DNA of 64,000 nt. It comes from Carboxylicivirga longa (GTDB lineage: Bacteria; Bacteroidota; Bacteroidia; Bacteroidales; Marinilabiliaceae). How positions within the stretch are numbered: the first letter of the stretch is position 1; every line of letters begins with the position of its first letter. Positions 1 through 7,914 of this stretch are shown in pieces. The translations under genes were made by a program, and so were the position numbers. The stretch covers positions 124,001 through 188,000 of the forward strand of contig NZ_JBNGOZ010000008.1 of assembly GCF_050589825.1 (NCBI RefSeq), in the 5' to 3' direction. The notes beneath the pieces were generated by a model. That model saw nothing but the letters and a program-made list of their open reading frames with translations. It ran no database searches and was not told where the DNA came from.

Positions 1-126
1 TCAGTCAGAACCATTAAACAGCTATTTGAACTTGGCCTAAATCTGGATCAACTACAACGCATCAGTGAAGAAGATCTTGAGCAATTTAACCGCCGCATAG
101 AATATTTTTACGACCACTGTCAATAA
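1..126 (+). CDS. 3' end of a gene, possibly DUF4350-type protein (partial)
   Basis: An open frame enters from the left edge and stops at TAA 124-126, giving the last 41 residues of a protein. The tail is hydrophilic and helix-prone (SEEDLEQFNRRIEYFY). It lies 12 bases before the MoxR gene, so the two are probably cotranscribed. In Bacteroidota, MoxR/DUF58 clusters are usually preceded by DUF4350 and DUF4129 proteins, and DUF4350 proteins often end in a similar Glu/Arg-rich helix. That family call is inference from context and memory; too little is visible to be sure. Confidence 0.55.
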   Translation, partial: SVRTIKQLFELGLNLDQLQRISEEDLEQFNRRIEYFYDHCQ

Positions 127-138
127 AAAACAATAAAT

Positions 139-1125
139 ATGGATCAACAGACAAACCCTCCTTTTGAAAATCGTCTCCCCCTTGAGGATCTGAACAATGC
201 AGCCTACCGCATTCGCAATGAGATTAACAAAGTAATTGTAGGGCAGGAAAAGGTACTGGACTTGCTGCTAACAGCCCTCATTGCCAATGGCCATGTACTT
301 ATAGAAGGGGTGCCCGGCGTTGCCAAAACCATGATGGCCAAGTTACTGGCCAAATCCGTATCCTCAGGTTTCTCTCGCATACAATTTACTCCTGACCTGA
401 TGCCCTCCGATGTGCTGGGAACCATGGTTTTTAACACCGGCAAATCAGCTTTTGAATTTAACAAAGGTCCCATATTCTCCAACCTGATACTAATTGACGA
501 GGTAAACCGCGCTCCGGCAAAGACACAGGCCGCCCTTTTTGAGGTGATGGAAGAGCGACAAGTTACCATTGATGGCACCACCCGCCCTATGTCTCCGCCC
601 TTTATTGTGATGGCCACCCAAAACCCTGTTGAACATGAGGGAACTTACCGCTTGCCCGAGGCACAGCTAGATCGTTTCCTGTTTAAGATCACCATTGATT
701 ATCCCAGCCTCGATGAGGAGGTATCCATCCTTTCCAATGCCCAGGACCGACAAGAACGTGATCCTTTAAGCTTGATCAATGCCGTGCTGAGTGCAGAAGA
801 AATAACCGCCTACCAAGACCTGGCAGCGCGGGTAATCGTGGAAGATGATCTGCTGCGTTACATTGCACAAATTGTTGATAGAACACGCAATAACAACGCC
901 CTGTTTTTGGGAGGCAGCCCACGCGCATCATTGTCTATACTCCATGCTGCCAAGGCCTACGCAGCCCTTGAAGGCCGGGATTTTGTAACGCCCGATGATA
1001 TCAAGTTTGTGATAACCCCGGTGCTGAATCATCGACTCATCCTCACCCCTGAAAAGGAGATGGAAGGCGCTCAAGCAGAACTCATTATTCAACAAATTGT
1101 GGACTCTGTTGAAGTGCCCCGATAA
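139..1125 (+). CDS. MoxR family AAA+ ATPase
   Basis: A 328-residue AAA+ ATPase of the MoxR (AAA_3) family, which acts as a chaperone-like partner of von Willebrand-type (VWA/DUF58) proteins at the membrane. The Walker A motif GVPGVAKT is near residue 58, Walker B is LILIDEVNRAPAKTQ near residue 115, and the sensor-1/arginine-finger segment MATQNP...LDRF follows near residues 158-180. The C-terminal lid domain is complete and the length is normal for the family. It is followed after 11 bases by the DUF58 gene, the classic MoxR-DUF58 pairing. The exact client process is not known from sequence; roles in envelope stress and metal-centre insertion are known for relatives. Confidence 0.93.
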   Translation: MDQQTNPPFENRLPLEDLNNAAYRIRNEINKVIVGQEKVLDLLLTALIANGHVLIEGVPGVAKTMMAKLLAKSVSSGFSRIQFTPDLMPSDVLGTMVFNTGKSAFEFNKGPIFSNLILIDEVNRAPAKTQAALFEVMEERQVTIDGTTRPMSPPFIVMATQNPVEHEGTYRLPEAQLDRFLFKITIDYPSLDEEVSILSNAQDRQERDPLSLINAVLSAEEITAYQDLAARVIVEDDLLRYIAQIVDRTRNNNALFLGGSPRASLSILHAAKAYAALEGRDFVTPDDIKFVITPVLNHRLILTPEKEMEGAQAELIIQQIVDSVEVPR

Positions 1126-1136
1126 GCATACAAACT

Positions 1137-2477
1137 ATGGCTATCAGAATAAGAAATCACGTATACTTTACGCCCCTCTTTTACTATTTACTGGGTGCCT
1201 TAGTTTTTTTTCTGGCGCTGGGTCAGTTTGGAGAGTTTATTTTTCTGCTCAGCCTTATGGCGCTGGGACTGTTTGCTGTCTTGCTGGTAACTGAGTGCCT
1301 GCTTCTTTTTGCGAGGCCTAAGCACCTATTTACGGCTCATCGATTCCTCGATGAGCGATTTTCCAACGGACATGACAATAACATCAAACTTATATTCACC
1401 AACGATTTTCCTTTTCGTGTACATATTAAAGCCATTGATGAGTTGCCGGTGCAGTTTCAAAAACGTGACTTTAGCATAAAGAGGAGCCTAAGGAGGGGCG
1501 AAACAGCCAGGGTTAGCTACACAGTACGCCCACGCGAGCGAGGAGGATACTGGTTCGGCCACCTCAATGTATTCATCAAATCACCCCTGCAACTACTTGA
1601 ACGACGATTGCGATACGGGCGTAACACAATGGTAAAGGTGTATCCTGCTTTTCAGGAGATGCGTCAGTTTGAGATGATGGCCATCTCTAACCGCCTGACA
1701 GAAATGGGCATTAAGAAGGTAAGACGCCTGGGGCATCAGATGGAGTTTGACCAGATACGCGAATACACCAAGGGAGATGACTACCGCACCATTAACTGGA
1801 AGGCGACAGCACGAAAGAGTCACTTGATGGTTAATCAATATCAGGATGAAAAGTCGCAGCAGGTAATTTCCCTGATTAACATGGGACGCACCATGCAAAT
1901 GCCTTTTGAAGGCATGACGTTACTGGATTATGCCATTAATGCTTCACTGGTATTGTCTAAAATAGCCATGCTCAAACACGATAAAGCCGGCCTGATTACC
2001 TTCAATAATAAGGTAAGAAGCATAATTAACCCCCAGCGAAACAGCAAGCAGCTGCAGTTGATAATGGAAGCCTTGTATAAGCAGCGCACACAATTTGAGG
2101 AGCAAAGCATGGATGCCTTATACAGCGCTGTGCGCCGACAACTGCACCAGCGTAGCTTATTGGTGCTATTCTCCAATTACGAGAGCCTCAGTGCCGCACG
2201 CCGTCAGCTACCCACCCTAAAAAAGATGGCACGTGATCACCTGTTGGTAGTTGTATTTTTTGAAAATACGGAATTAACAAAACTGACCAATGAACGGGCA
2301 ATGGATATTGAAGGCATCTATATTAAAACCATTGCCGAAAAAGTTGCCTACGATAAAAAGCGGATTATACTGGAATTTGAGCGCTATGGCATACATGCAG
2401 TGCTGACACCACCAAAGGACTTAACAGTGGAAACGCTCAATAAGTATCTGGCGCTGAAAGCACGGGGCTACATCTAA
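1137..2477 (+). CDS. DUF58 domain-containing protein (MoxR partner)
   Basis: A 446-residue protein with two N-terminal membrane helices (about residues 10-55), then a beta-rich region and the DUF58 signature GDDYRTINWKATAR near residue 213, where conserved Arg and Trp are intact. The following VWA-like domain begins with a strand ending LINMGRTM; in many relatives this position carries the metal-binding Asp of a MIDAS site, and here it is Asn. The gene is 11 bases after the MoxR ATPase and is surely in the same operon. Family knowledge says such proteins work with MoxR ATPases; the substrate is unknown. The start is ATG 1137. Confidence 0.9.
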   Translation: MAIRIRNHVYFTPLFYYLLGALVFFLALGQFGEFIFLLSLMALGLFAVLLVTECLLLFARPKHLFTAHRFLDERFSNGHDNNIKLIFTNDFPFRVHIKAIDELPVQFQKRDFSIKRSLRRGETARVSYTVRPRERGGYWFGHLNVFIKSPLQLLERRLRYGRNTMVKVYPAFQEMRQFEMMAISNRLTEMGIKKVRRLGHQMEFDQIREYTKGDDYRTINWKATARKSHLMVNQYQDEKSQQVISLINMGRTMQMPFEGMTLLDYAINASLVLSKIAMLKHDKAGLITFNNKVRSIINPQRNSKQLQLIMEALYKQRTQFEEQSMDALYSAVRRQLHQRSLLVLFSNYESLSAARRQLPTLKKMARDHLLVVVFFENTELTKLTNERAMDIEGIYIKTIAEKVAYDKKRIILEFERYGIHAVLTPPKDLTVETLNKYLALKARGYI

Positions 2478-2609
2478 GGGATAGAGCCTATTTAAAATAT
2501 TTGGAAAAAAGGTGTGTTCTACTACGTATGCAGCTCATTTAGTTTGTCGTATTAACGAAAGATTAACGATAAGCTAAGGTCGCCATAACGGGGTAGACAC
2601 AGTGCTGAG

Positions 2610-2617
2610 TATCTTTG
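2610..2617 (+). promoter_or_regulatory. Bacteroidota -7 box (TATCTTTG)
   Basis: A perfect match to the Bacteroidota -7 consensus TAnnTTTG, 29 bases before the ATG at 2647. I see no good -33 TTTG at the usual distance. It implies transcription starting near 2623, which favours ATG 2647 over the TTG at 2632. Confidence 0.55.
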
Positions 2618-2646
2618 CCATATATTAACTTTTGACGAAAAAAGCT

Positions 2647-3330
2647 ATGCAAATACTTAACTCAAGCCTTTCCTCTTTTTCTGATAAAATTGAGCTCGAT
2701 GATGTGGTGAATCACGAATTAATTGCCTTGATGACGCAAAATCCTATCCATCCGGATGACTTCTACCTTACCGGTTATGAAACCATCAGCTTTAAAAGAA
2801 CCCGTGAGTTTGCCCTTGAAACTGTATTATCCTCCGTGGTGCCATTGGACAAAGAGCTGCTGATTATTGCCAATAATTACGATGATTTGCACTTGCATAA
2901 ATTATGTGAAAGCTATGAAGTAAGCAGCAACATTGTATCTTTACCCACGGCAGATGATGCCCTACAGGGACTTATCCATCAGTATCATCAACTGAATCTT
3001 TACTCGCATATTCTTATTTCGTGCGATGTAAACGATCCGGTGGAGAGGATGCAGCTCAGGCAAATAGCAAGCGCACTGCAAAAAACCACACTGCGCCTTA
3101 TTGTACACTGCCGACGCAACCCCTTGAGGCTGCATGAGATCAATGAGCTAAACATTGCCTACATGGTGTTCAATGGCACAGGGCGGTATATCAGTTCTGT
3201 AGTGGTGGCCAATCGCAGTCAACTGGTACAAACCGAGGGCAGCTCAAGAAGCGATAAGATGGATTTGCATGAATACTGGCAAAAGACCTTACAACGACGA
3301 CATGCCGCCATAAAACCCATGGACGTATAG
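2647..3330 (+). CDS. PhnW-like (class V aminotransferase fold) protein lacking PLP residues
   Basis: A 227-residue protein that I read as a shortened relative of 2-aminoethylphosphonate transaminase (PhnW). Three stretches match the large PLP domain in order: ALETVLSSVVP...ELLIIANNY (residues 57-78), IVHCRRN...ELNIAYMV (152-174), and VVVANRSQLVQTEG..RS..MDLHEYW (185-211). In PhnW the second block is IVDAMSS and the third is followed by the small domain. Here the PLP-nitrogen Asp aligns with His154, the Schiff-base Lys region reads NGTGR with no Lys, and the protein ends about where the small domain should begin. It therefore cannot be a normal aminotransferase. The gene has its own promoter box and stands alone, with no phosphonate genes nearby. 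The relationship is inferred from remembered PhnW sequences; function is unknown. Confidence 0.7.
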   Translation: MQILNSSLSSFSDKIELDDVVNHELIALMTQNPIHPDDFYLTGYETISFKRTREFALETVLSSVVPLDKELLIIANNYDDLHLHKLCESYEVSSNIVSLPTADDALQGLIHQYHQLNLYSHILISCDVNDPVERMQLRQIASALQKTTLRLIVHCRRNPLRLHEINELNIAYMVFNGTGRYISSVVVANRSQLVQTEGSSRSDKMDLHEYWQKTLQRRHAAIKPMDV

Positions 3331-3354
3331 GCTCATCACCTTTTATACAGGGTC

Positions 3355-3849
3355 TTAACCCTTACGTTCCAGGTTCTGATAGCGATAATGCAACTTGGTC
3401 TTTTCATCAGTAAACGGCCCATCTTCAGCTACTACTGTCCATTCATCTGCCGCTATTGTCGGAAAAAATACACTTGCCTCGGCAAAAGCATGATCAATGA
3501 GGGTCAAAAACAAAGCTTTGGTTTGTGGCAGCAAGGCGCGGTATATCTCACCACCTCCAATCACAAACACCTTCTCATCTTTTTCACAAAGGCCAAGAGC
3601 CGCCTCAGGGGTATTCACCACCACGGCACCGGGTGCCCGATAATTGTCCTGCCGTGTTATTACGATATTACGCCTGTTGGGCAAGGCTCCTTTAGGCAAG
3701 GCCTCATAGGTTTTGCGCCCCATTACTATAGTGTTACCGGTCGTCAGCGCCTTAAAACGCTTCAGATCAGCAGATATATAAGCCAACTGATCATCACCTT
3801 TTCCAATGCCATTATTCTTGTCAATGGCCACAATCATTGATAGGGTCAT
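3355..3849 (-). CDS. folA: Dihydrofolate reductase
   Basis: A 164-residue DHFR, reducing dihydrofolate to tetrahydrofolate with NADPH. The N-terminal strand MIVAIDKNNGIG, catalytic Asp28 in SADLKRFK, the cofactor segment TIVMGRKTYEALP, and VFVIGGGEIYRALLP near residue 96 are all present. The nearly invariant Met20-loop Trp (E. coli Trp22) is replaced: the local sequence is DQLAYISADL, with Ala at that position. I recall similar LAYLPADL forms in other Bacteroidota, so this looks like a lineage variant. It lies downstream of thyA on the same strand (54-base gap), a usual pairing because ThyA generates dihydrofolate. The 3' end converges on the PhnW-like gene with 24 bases between. Confidence 0.95.
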   Translation of the reverse strand: MTLSMIVAIDKNNGIGKGDDQLAYISADLKRFKALTTGNTIVMGRKTYEALPKGALPNRRNIVITRQDNYRAPGAVVVNTPEAALGLCEKDEKVFVIGGGEIYRALLPQTKALFLTLIDHAFAEASVFFPTIAADEWTVVAEDGPFTDEKTKLHYRYQNLERKG

Positions 3850-3903
3850 GGTTTTTCTTTAATTATTAATAGTGAACAGATAATGCACCAACCTAAAGTA
3901 ACT

Positions 3904-4698
3904 TTACACAGAGATGGCTCCTTTGATATGTGGATGCGCCTCATAGTTAATCAGCTCAAAGTCTTCATAAACAAAATCATCGATATCCTTTCGCGCAGGA
4001 TTTAATTTGAATTGAGGCAATGCCTTGGGTGAGCGTGTCAGTTGAAGTTTCACCTGCTCAATATGATTAAGATAAATATGTGCATCACCGAGTGTGTGAA
4101 CAAAAGTACCGGGCTTCAGACCACATACCTGCGCCATCATAAGGGTCAGAATAGCATAGGAGGCAATGTTAAAAGGCACACCCAGAAAAATATCGGCACT
4201 GCGCTGATACAGTTGACAGCTAAGCTTGCCATCGGCCACATAAAACTGAAACAGGATGTGGCAAGGCGGTAACTGCATTTCATCGATGGCGCCCACGTTC
4301 CAGGCACTCACAATATGACGGCGCGAATCGGGGTTTTGTTTAATATCATCAATCACCTGCTTAATCTGGTCGATGTGTCCTCCCTGATAGTCGGGCCACG
4401 AACGCCACTGATATCCATAGATTGGTCCCAGCTCACCATCGTCTTTGGCCCATTCATTCCAAATGCGTACGCCATTATCCTGCAAATACTTCACATTGGT
4501 GCTACCCTTTAAAAACCAAAGCAACTCATGAATAATGGATTTCAAATGCAGTTTCTTAGTGGTTAACAAGGGAAAACCCTCACTCAAATCGAAGCGCATC
4601 TGATGACCAAAAACGCTGATAGTTCCTGTTCCCGTGCGATCCTCCTTCTTTGTTCCTTCCTCTAAAACCCGTTCCAGTAAATCTAAATACTGCTTCAT
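3904..4698 (-). CDS. thyA: Thymidylate synthase
   Basis: A 264-residue thymidylate synthase, the same length as the E. coli enzyme, converting dUMP to dTMP with methylene-tetrahydrofolate. The catalytic nucleophile is Cys146 in MQLPPCH, exactly the E. coli position. The phosphate-binding Arg motif (EDRTGTGT, residues 19-26; SRRHI near 125), QRSADIFLGVPFNIASY, and the C-terminal KGAISV are intact. It is the first gene of a thyA-folA unit. A small hairpin sits in its leader (4720-4741). Confidence 0.97.
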   Translation of the reverse strand: MKQYLDLLERVLEEGTKKEDRTGTGTISVFGHQMRFDLSEGFPLLTTKKLHLKSIIHELLWFLKGSTNVKYLQDNGVRIWNEWAKDDGELGPIYGYQWRSWPDYQGGHIDQIKQVIDDIKQNPDSRRHIVSAWNVGAIDEMQLPPCHILFQFYVADGKLSCQLYQRSADIFLGVPFNIASYAILTLMMAQVCGLKPGTFVHTLGDAHIYLNHIEQVKLQLTRSPKALPQFKLNPARKDIDDFVYEDFELINYEAHPHIKGAISV

Positions 4699-4719
4699 CG
4701 CTTTTATTTTTATAATATA

Positions 4720-4741
4720 AGCACGTATTAACTTACGTGCT
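4720..4741. repeat. 8-bp inverted repeat in the thyA leader
   Basis: The arms agcacgta (4720-4727) and tacgtgct (4734-4741) are perfect complements around a 6-base loop. The hairpin is 22 bases before the thyA start on the minus strand and is followed by an A/T-rich run. It could be a terminator for the upstream EEP gene, an operator or an RNA hairpin in the thyA leader; sequence alone does not decide. Confidence 0.45.
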
Positions 4742-4956
4742 ATTCTATGTTATACTAATGATTGTCCGCTTTCTTCCATGCCTGGAATCACTCAATAAGT
4801 CAGAGTAATAATCCCCATACAATCAAGTCATTAACACTACATCATGTTAAAAATGAGCATAAAAATAGGGAAAATAAACGCATCAACCACACGGAGGCTG
4901 AATATCCTTTAAAAAATGATATTTAACTGCCTTCCCGGTCATCCACCATTTCCAAA

Positions 4957-6063
4957 TCACGAAGCTGCTGCCCCCAGATCAATGGTAGTGAGGATTGGGT
5001 AATGGTCAGACAAATCAAGTTTCAGACGTCTGAAATTATAGGACTTGAATGCTTTGTCGTGAAATATAAAATCGATTCGAAACGAAGGCAAGGGACCGTT
5101 ATAAGTACCACCTACGCCCCGGCCCGATTCTACAAATGCATCCTTTAAAGTACTTCGCATAATCCGATAGACATAAGAAACCGGCGTATCATTAAAATCA
5201 CCGCAAACAATCGCAGGATAAGGGGAGTTAGCAATGTATCGACCAATCTTTTCCGCCTGCCGGGCCCGCTGATCAAAGGCTGTGCTCAGTTTGCTCCCAA
5301 TGGCTTTGATCTTTTCGTTACGCTCTTCCTTGTTCTGAAAATTCAAACTATCCAGAAAATTCAACTGCTGTCGGCTGAACTTAATGGATTCCAAATGATT
5401 GTTAAAAATACGGATACGCTGTTGATTCACTTCCACATCGGTGTAGATGCTAAAATTATTGGAGTCCTGAAACTTCAGGCTATGCCGTTCCACAATGGGA
5501 TACTTGCTAAAGGTTACGAGCCCATAGTTACGCTTATTGTTGTGGCCTGACCGGTATTCAATATGCCGGTGATGAAATTGACTAAGGCGGCGCAGAATGT
5601 AATGCTCACGATAGTCGCGACTTTGGGTTGTAGTAAAAAACTCCTGGAAACAAAGTATATCAGGATTCTCTTCACGTATCAAATCGAAAATCTTCTCATT
5701 GGTATTTTCCCCCTTCCACTCATAATAATCCAGCATGCGCACATTGAAAGTCATCACCTTTAAAGGCTGACTCATCTCTTCTATGGCTTTGTGCTGCCCT
5801 TTCCATTGAAAAGTATGCTGCCAATGCCCCCAGGTAATGATTATGGCCAATAACGGAATGAAAAACTGCCAGCGCCGTTTGATTAACCAGAATGCAAAAA
5901 GCAAAAAATTGATGACCCACAGCGGCGGAAAAACATAGCCCATAAGAGCCATCACCGAAATATGGGCAGGACTTATATAGGCTGTCAGCACCGACAGGAG
6001 CAACAGCCCCGTTGCTATCAGACTAATAATAGTTACTATTGATTTAAAGAATCTTCGTATCAA
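4957..6063 (-). CDS. Membrane-anchored endonuclease/exonuclease/phosphatase family protein
   Basis: A 368-residue protein. About three hydrophobic segments in the first 85 residues (8-30, 40-62, 67-82) are followed by an EEP hydrolase domain: MTFNVRML near 105, ILCFQEFF near 136, VCGDFND near 290, and LSDHYPI near the end, which together carry the expected metal and catalytic residues. EEP proteins hydrolyse phosphodiesters or phosphomonoesters in nucleic acids, lipids or inositol phosphates; the substrate here is not predictable. The start is TTG at 6063, 6 bases after the rhomboid stop; no ATG lies before the catalytic domain except inside the membrane region, so the TTG is likely real and translation is coupled. 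Last gene of a three-gene minus-strand operon. Confidence 0.85.
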   Translation of the reverse strand: MIRRFFKSIVTIISLIATGLLLLSVLTAYISPAHISVMALMGYVFPPLWVINFLLFAFWLIKRRWQFFIPLLAIIITWGHWQHTFQWKGQHKAIEEMSQPLKVMTFNVRMLDYYEWKGENTNEKIFDLIREENPDILCFQEFFTTTQSRDYREHYILRRLSQFHHRHIEYRSGHNNKRNYGLVTFSKYPIVERHSLKFQDSNNFSIYTDVEVNQQRIRIFNNHLESIKFSRQQLNFLDSLNFQNKEERNEKIKAIGSKLSTAFDQRARQAEKIGRYIANSPYPAIVCGDFNDTPVSYVYRIMRSTLKDAFVESGRGVGGTYNGPLPSFRIDFIFHDKAFKSYNFRRLKLDLSDHYPILTTIDLGAAAS

Positions 6064-6069
6064 GCTTAC

Positions 6070-6957
6070 CTATTTACTGGCGTCAAATAAAATTCTCTTC
6101 TCCTCTTTGCTGAGACTATCGTAGCCACTGGCTTTTATTTTTTCCAGAATCCGATCTACCTCCTTCTGCTTGGTGGCCTTACGGGCATTAAACTCCATAT
6201 CGGTCATGGGCCGACGATGGGTGACCGTCATTTTAGAACGTGACTTAAACAAACCGGCCAAACGATCCATTACCCGATTAAATCCAATGGTTACATCGCG
6301 TCCGGCAGAAATACTGCCGCCATAGAAGTAGCCAAAAGCGGCTCCTCCCAAGTGCGTGATAATGCCACCTGTATTTTGTAGTTGCGGCATGCTTATCAAA
6401 TCAAGCAGCAAGGCCGCCAGGGCAATGTATTTCAGGCGTACGCCACCAAAAAATAAAAGGTAAATCTTGTGTTCGGGGGCATAGCGGGCAATAGCAAACA
6501 GGATGGCCATCACCGAACCGGATGCACCCATTAATAAGGCATAAGGCACTTCACCCTGAAAGATGGGAATAAGATTATAGCTAACAATATAAAACAACAC
6601 TCCGCTTAGGCCGCCAAGAAAATAGACACCCAGCAGCTGGCGAGGATTTAAAAACTCAAGAAAAATGCGGCCAAACCAATAGAGATAAAGCATGTTAAAA
6701 AGAATGTGCAAAAAATCGTAATGCACAAACATATACGTCAGTACCGTCCAGGGTTTCAATAGCAGACTGCCCAGATCGGCCGGGGCGGCTATCCAGTTTA
6801 GCAGCGGATAATCCATAAGACTCCCCGAACCACTCGAAAAGCTGAAGAAAACCTGTAACAGACGGATGGCAATAAAAACACCTATATTGATGTAAATCAA
6901 CTTAGTAAGAGCACCACCCTGTCGGTACGATAATTTTATTTCATCCAGTATTCCCAT
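6070..6957 (-). CDS. Rhomboid family intramembrane serine protease
   Basis: A 295-residue rhomboid protease starting at ATG 6957 (MGILDEIKLSYRQGG); an in-frame ATG 66 bases upstream would add a poor N-terminus. It has six or so membrane helices, the entry motif FVHYDFLHILFNM, the catalytic Ser in MGASGSV, and the catalytic His in THLGGAAFGYF. The C-terminal cytoplasmic tail (about 70 residues, ending SKEEKRILFDASK) resembles the small helical tail common in Bacteroidota rhomboids. Rhomboids cleave membrane helices near the outer face of the bilayer. It lies between the second rhomboid (91-base gap) and the EEP gene. Confidence 0.92.
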   Translation of the reverse strand: MGILDEIKLSYRQGGALTKLIYINIGVFIAIRLLQVFFSFSSGSGSLMDYPLLNWIAAPADLGSLLLKPWTVLTYMFVHYDFLHILFNMLYLYWFGRIFLEFLNPRQLLGVYFLGGLSGVLFYIVSYNLIPIFQGEVPYALLMGASGSVMAILFAIARYAPEHKIYLLFFGGVRLKYIALAALLLDLISMPQLQNTGGIITHLGGAAFGYFYGGSISAGRDVTIGFNRVMDRLAGLFKSRSKMTVTHRRPMTDMEFNARKATKQKEVDRILEKIKASGYDSLSKEEKRILFDASK

Positions 6958-7048
6958 ATTATTGAGCTGATAGCTTCCAGCCAATAGGCATAAGCAATTT
7001 ACATTAAAATAATCACATCTCACACAGAAACCCCATCCATCTCATCTG

Positions 7049-7786
7049 CTAAATCCCCTTTTTATCCCAATACTTTATCAGGATGAAACCAAATACCATA
7101 CCGCCCAGGTGAGCCCAGTGCGCCACATTATCCATCGAGAAGTTAGCTACTCCCATAAACAACTCAGCCACTCCATATAGCATCACAAAATATTTCGCTT
7201 TGATGGGGATGGGCGGAAATAAAAGCATTAGCTCGGTATTGGGAAACAACATACCAAAGGCCAGCAAAATACCGAAAACAGCACCCGATGCTCCCACCAT
7301 GGGAATATTCAGCACCAAATTGAAATGAGCCATATCGGGATTGGTGAAGTTCTTGAACTCACGCAAAGCCTGCGCTCCCTGTTCATACACGATGGCAATC
7401 TCCTGTTCATTAAGGACGGAGATCGCATTGTGGTAATCGATATACTTAAATGCCAGCTGAAGAACAGCAGCTCCAACTCCCGTAATTATGTAATAAACAA
7501 TAAATTTCTTGGGGCCCCAATAGGTTTCCAATACGCGGCCGAACATAAATAAGGCAAACATATTAAAAAACAAATGCATGAAATCAGCATGCATAAACAT
7601 GTAAGTACCGAACTGTGCGGGATTAAAATTTTCAGACAAGGGAAAATATAAGCCCAGAAAGCGTGTCAGATCCAGACCAAAAGTAGTTTTCACCACCCAG
7701 GTGGCCAGTAAAAACAGTCCGTTTATAATCAATAAGTTTTTTGTTACCGGCGGCAATCCTGCCAACGGTGATGGTCGATAGTTCAT
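7049..7786 (-). CDS. Rhomboid family intramembrane serine protease
   Basis: A 245-residue rhomboid protease, paralogous to the downstream one. It carries FMHADFMHLFFNMFALFMFG in the first loop/helix, catalytic Ser in VGASGAVFG, and catalytic His in AHWAHLGGMVFG. Unlike its neighbour it has an inserted soluble stretch of about 50 residues (INNEQEIA-like, around residues 115-155) between helices and no long C-terminal tail. Both copies keep the Ser-His dyad, so both should be active, presumably on different substrates. First gene of the three-gene unit. Confidence 0.92.
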   Translation of the reverse strand: MNYRPSPLAGLPPVTKNLLIINGLFLLATWVVKTTFGLDLTRFLGLYFPLSENFNPAQFGTYMFMHADFMHLFFNMFALFMFGRVLETYWGPKKFIVYYIITGVGAAVLQLAFKYIDYHNAISVLNEQEIAIVYEQGAQALREFKNFTNPDMAHFNLVLNIPMVGASGAVFGILLAFGMLFPNTELMLLFPPIPIKAKYFVMLYGVAELFMGVANFSMDNVAHWAHLGGMVFGFILIKYWDKKGI

Positions 7787-7808
7787 CGGCTCAATTTTAA
7801 AATTAAGA

Positions 7809-7831
7809 CACTGATCAGGACAAGATCAGTG
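7809..7831 (-). terminator. Hairpin after mutL
   Basis: The 8-bp perfect arms cactgatc (7809-7816) and gatcagtg (7824-7831) flank a 7-base loop. Read on the minus strand the hairpin comes 83 bases after the mutL stop and is followed by a T-rich stretch, as expected for a terminator between mutL and the rhomboid operon. Confidence 0.5.
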
Positions 7832-7914
7832 CCAATTCGTTTTCACACACTAAATAAACGCAAAAGCGGCAATCTTTGTTAAGCTCACCATCAACAATCT
7901 GTCATATTGACACC

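Noticed and set aside
204..617. Long antisense open frame over the MoxR gene
   Set aside because: It is a shadow of a strongly coding frame; the translated product has no recognisable features and no promoter or ribosome site.
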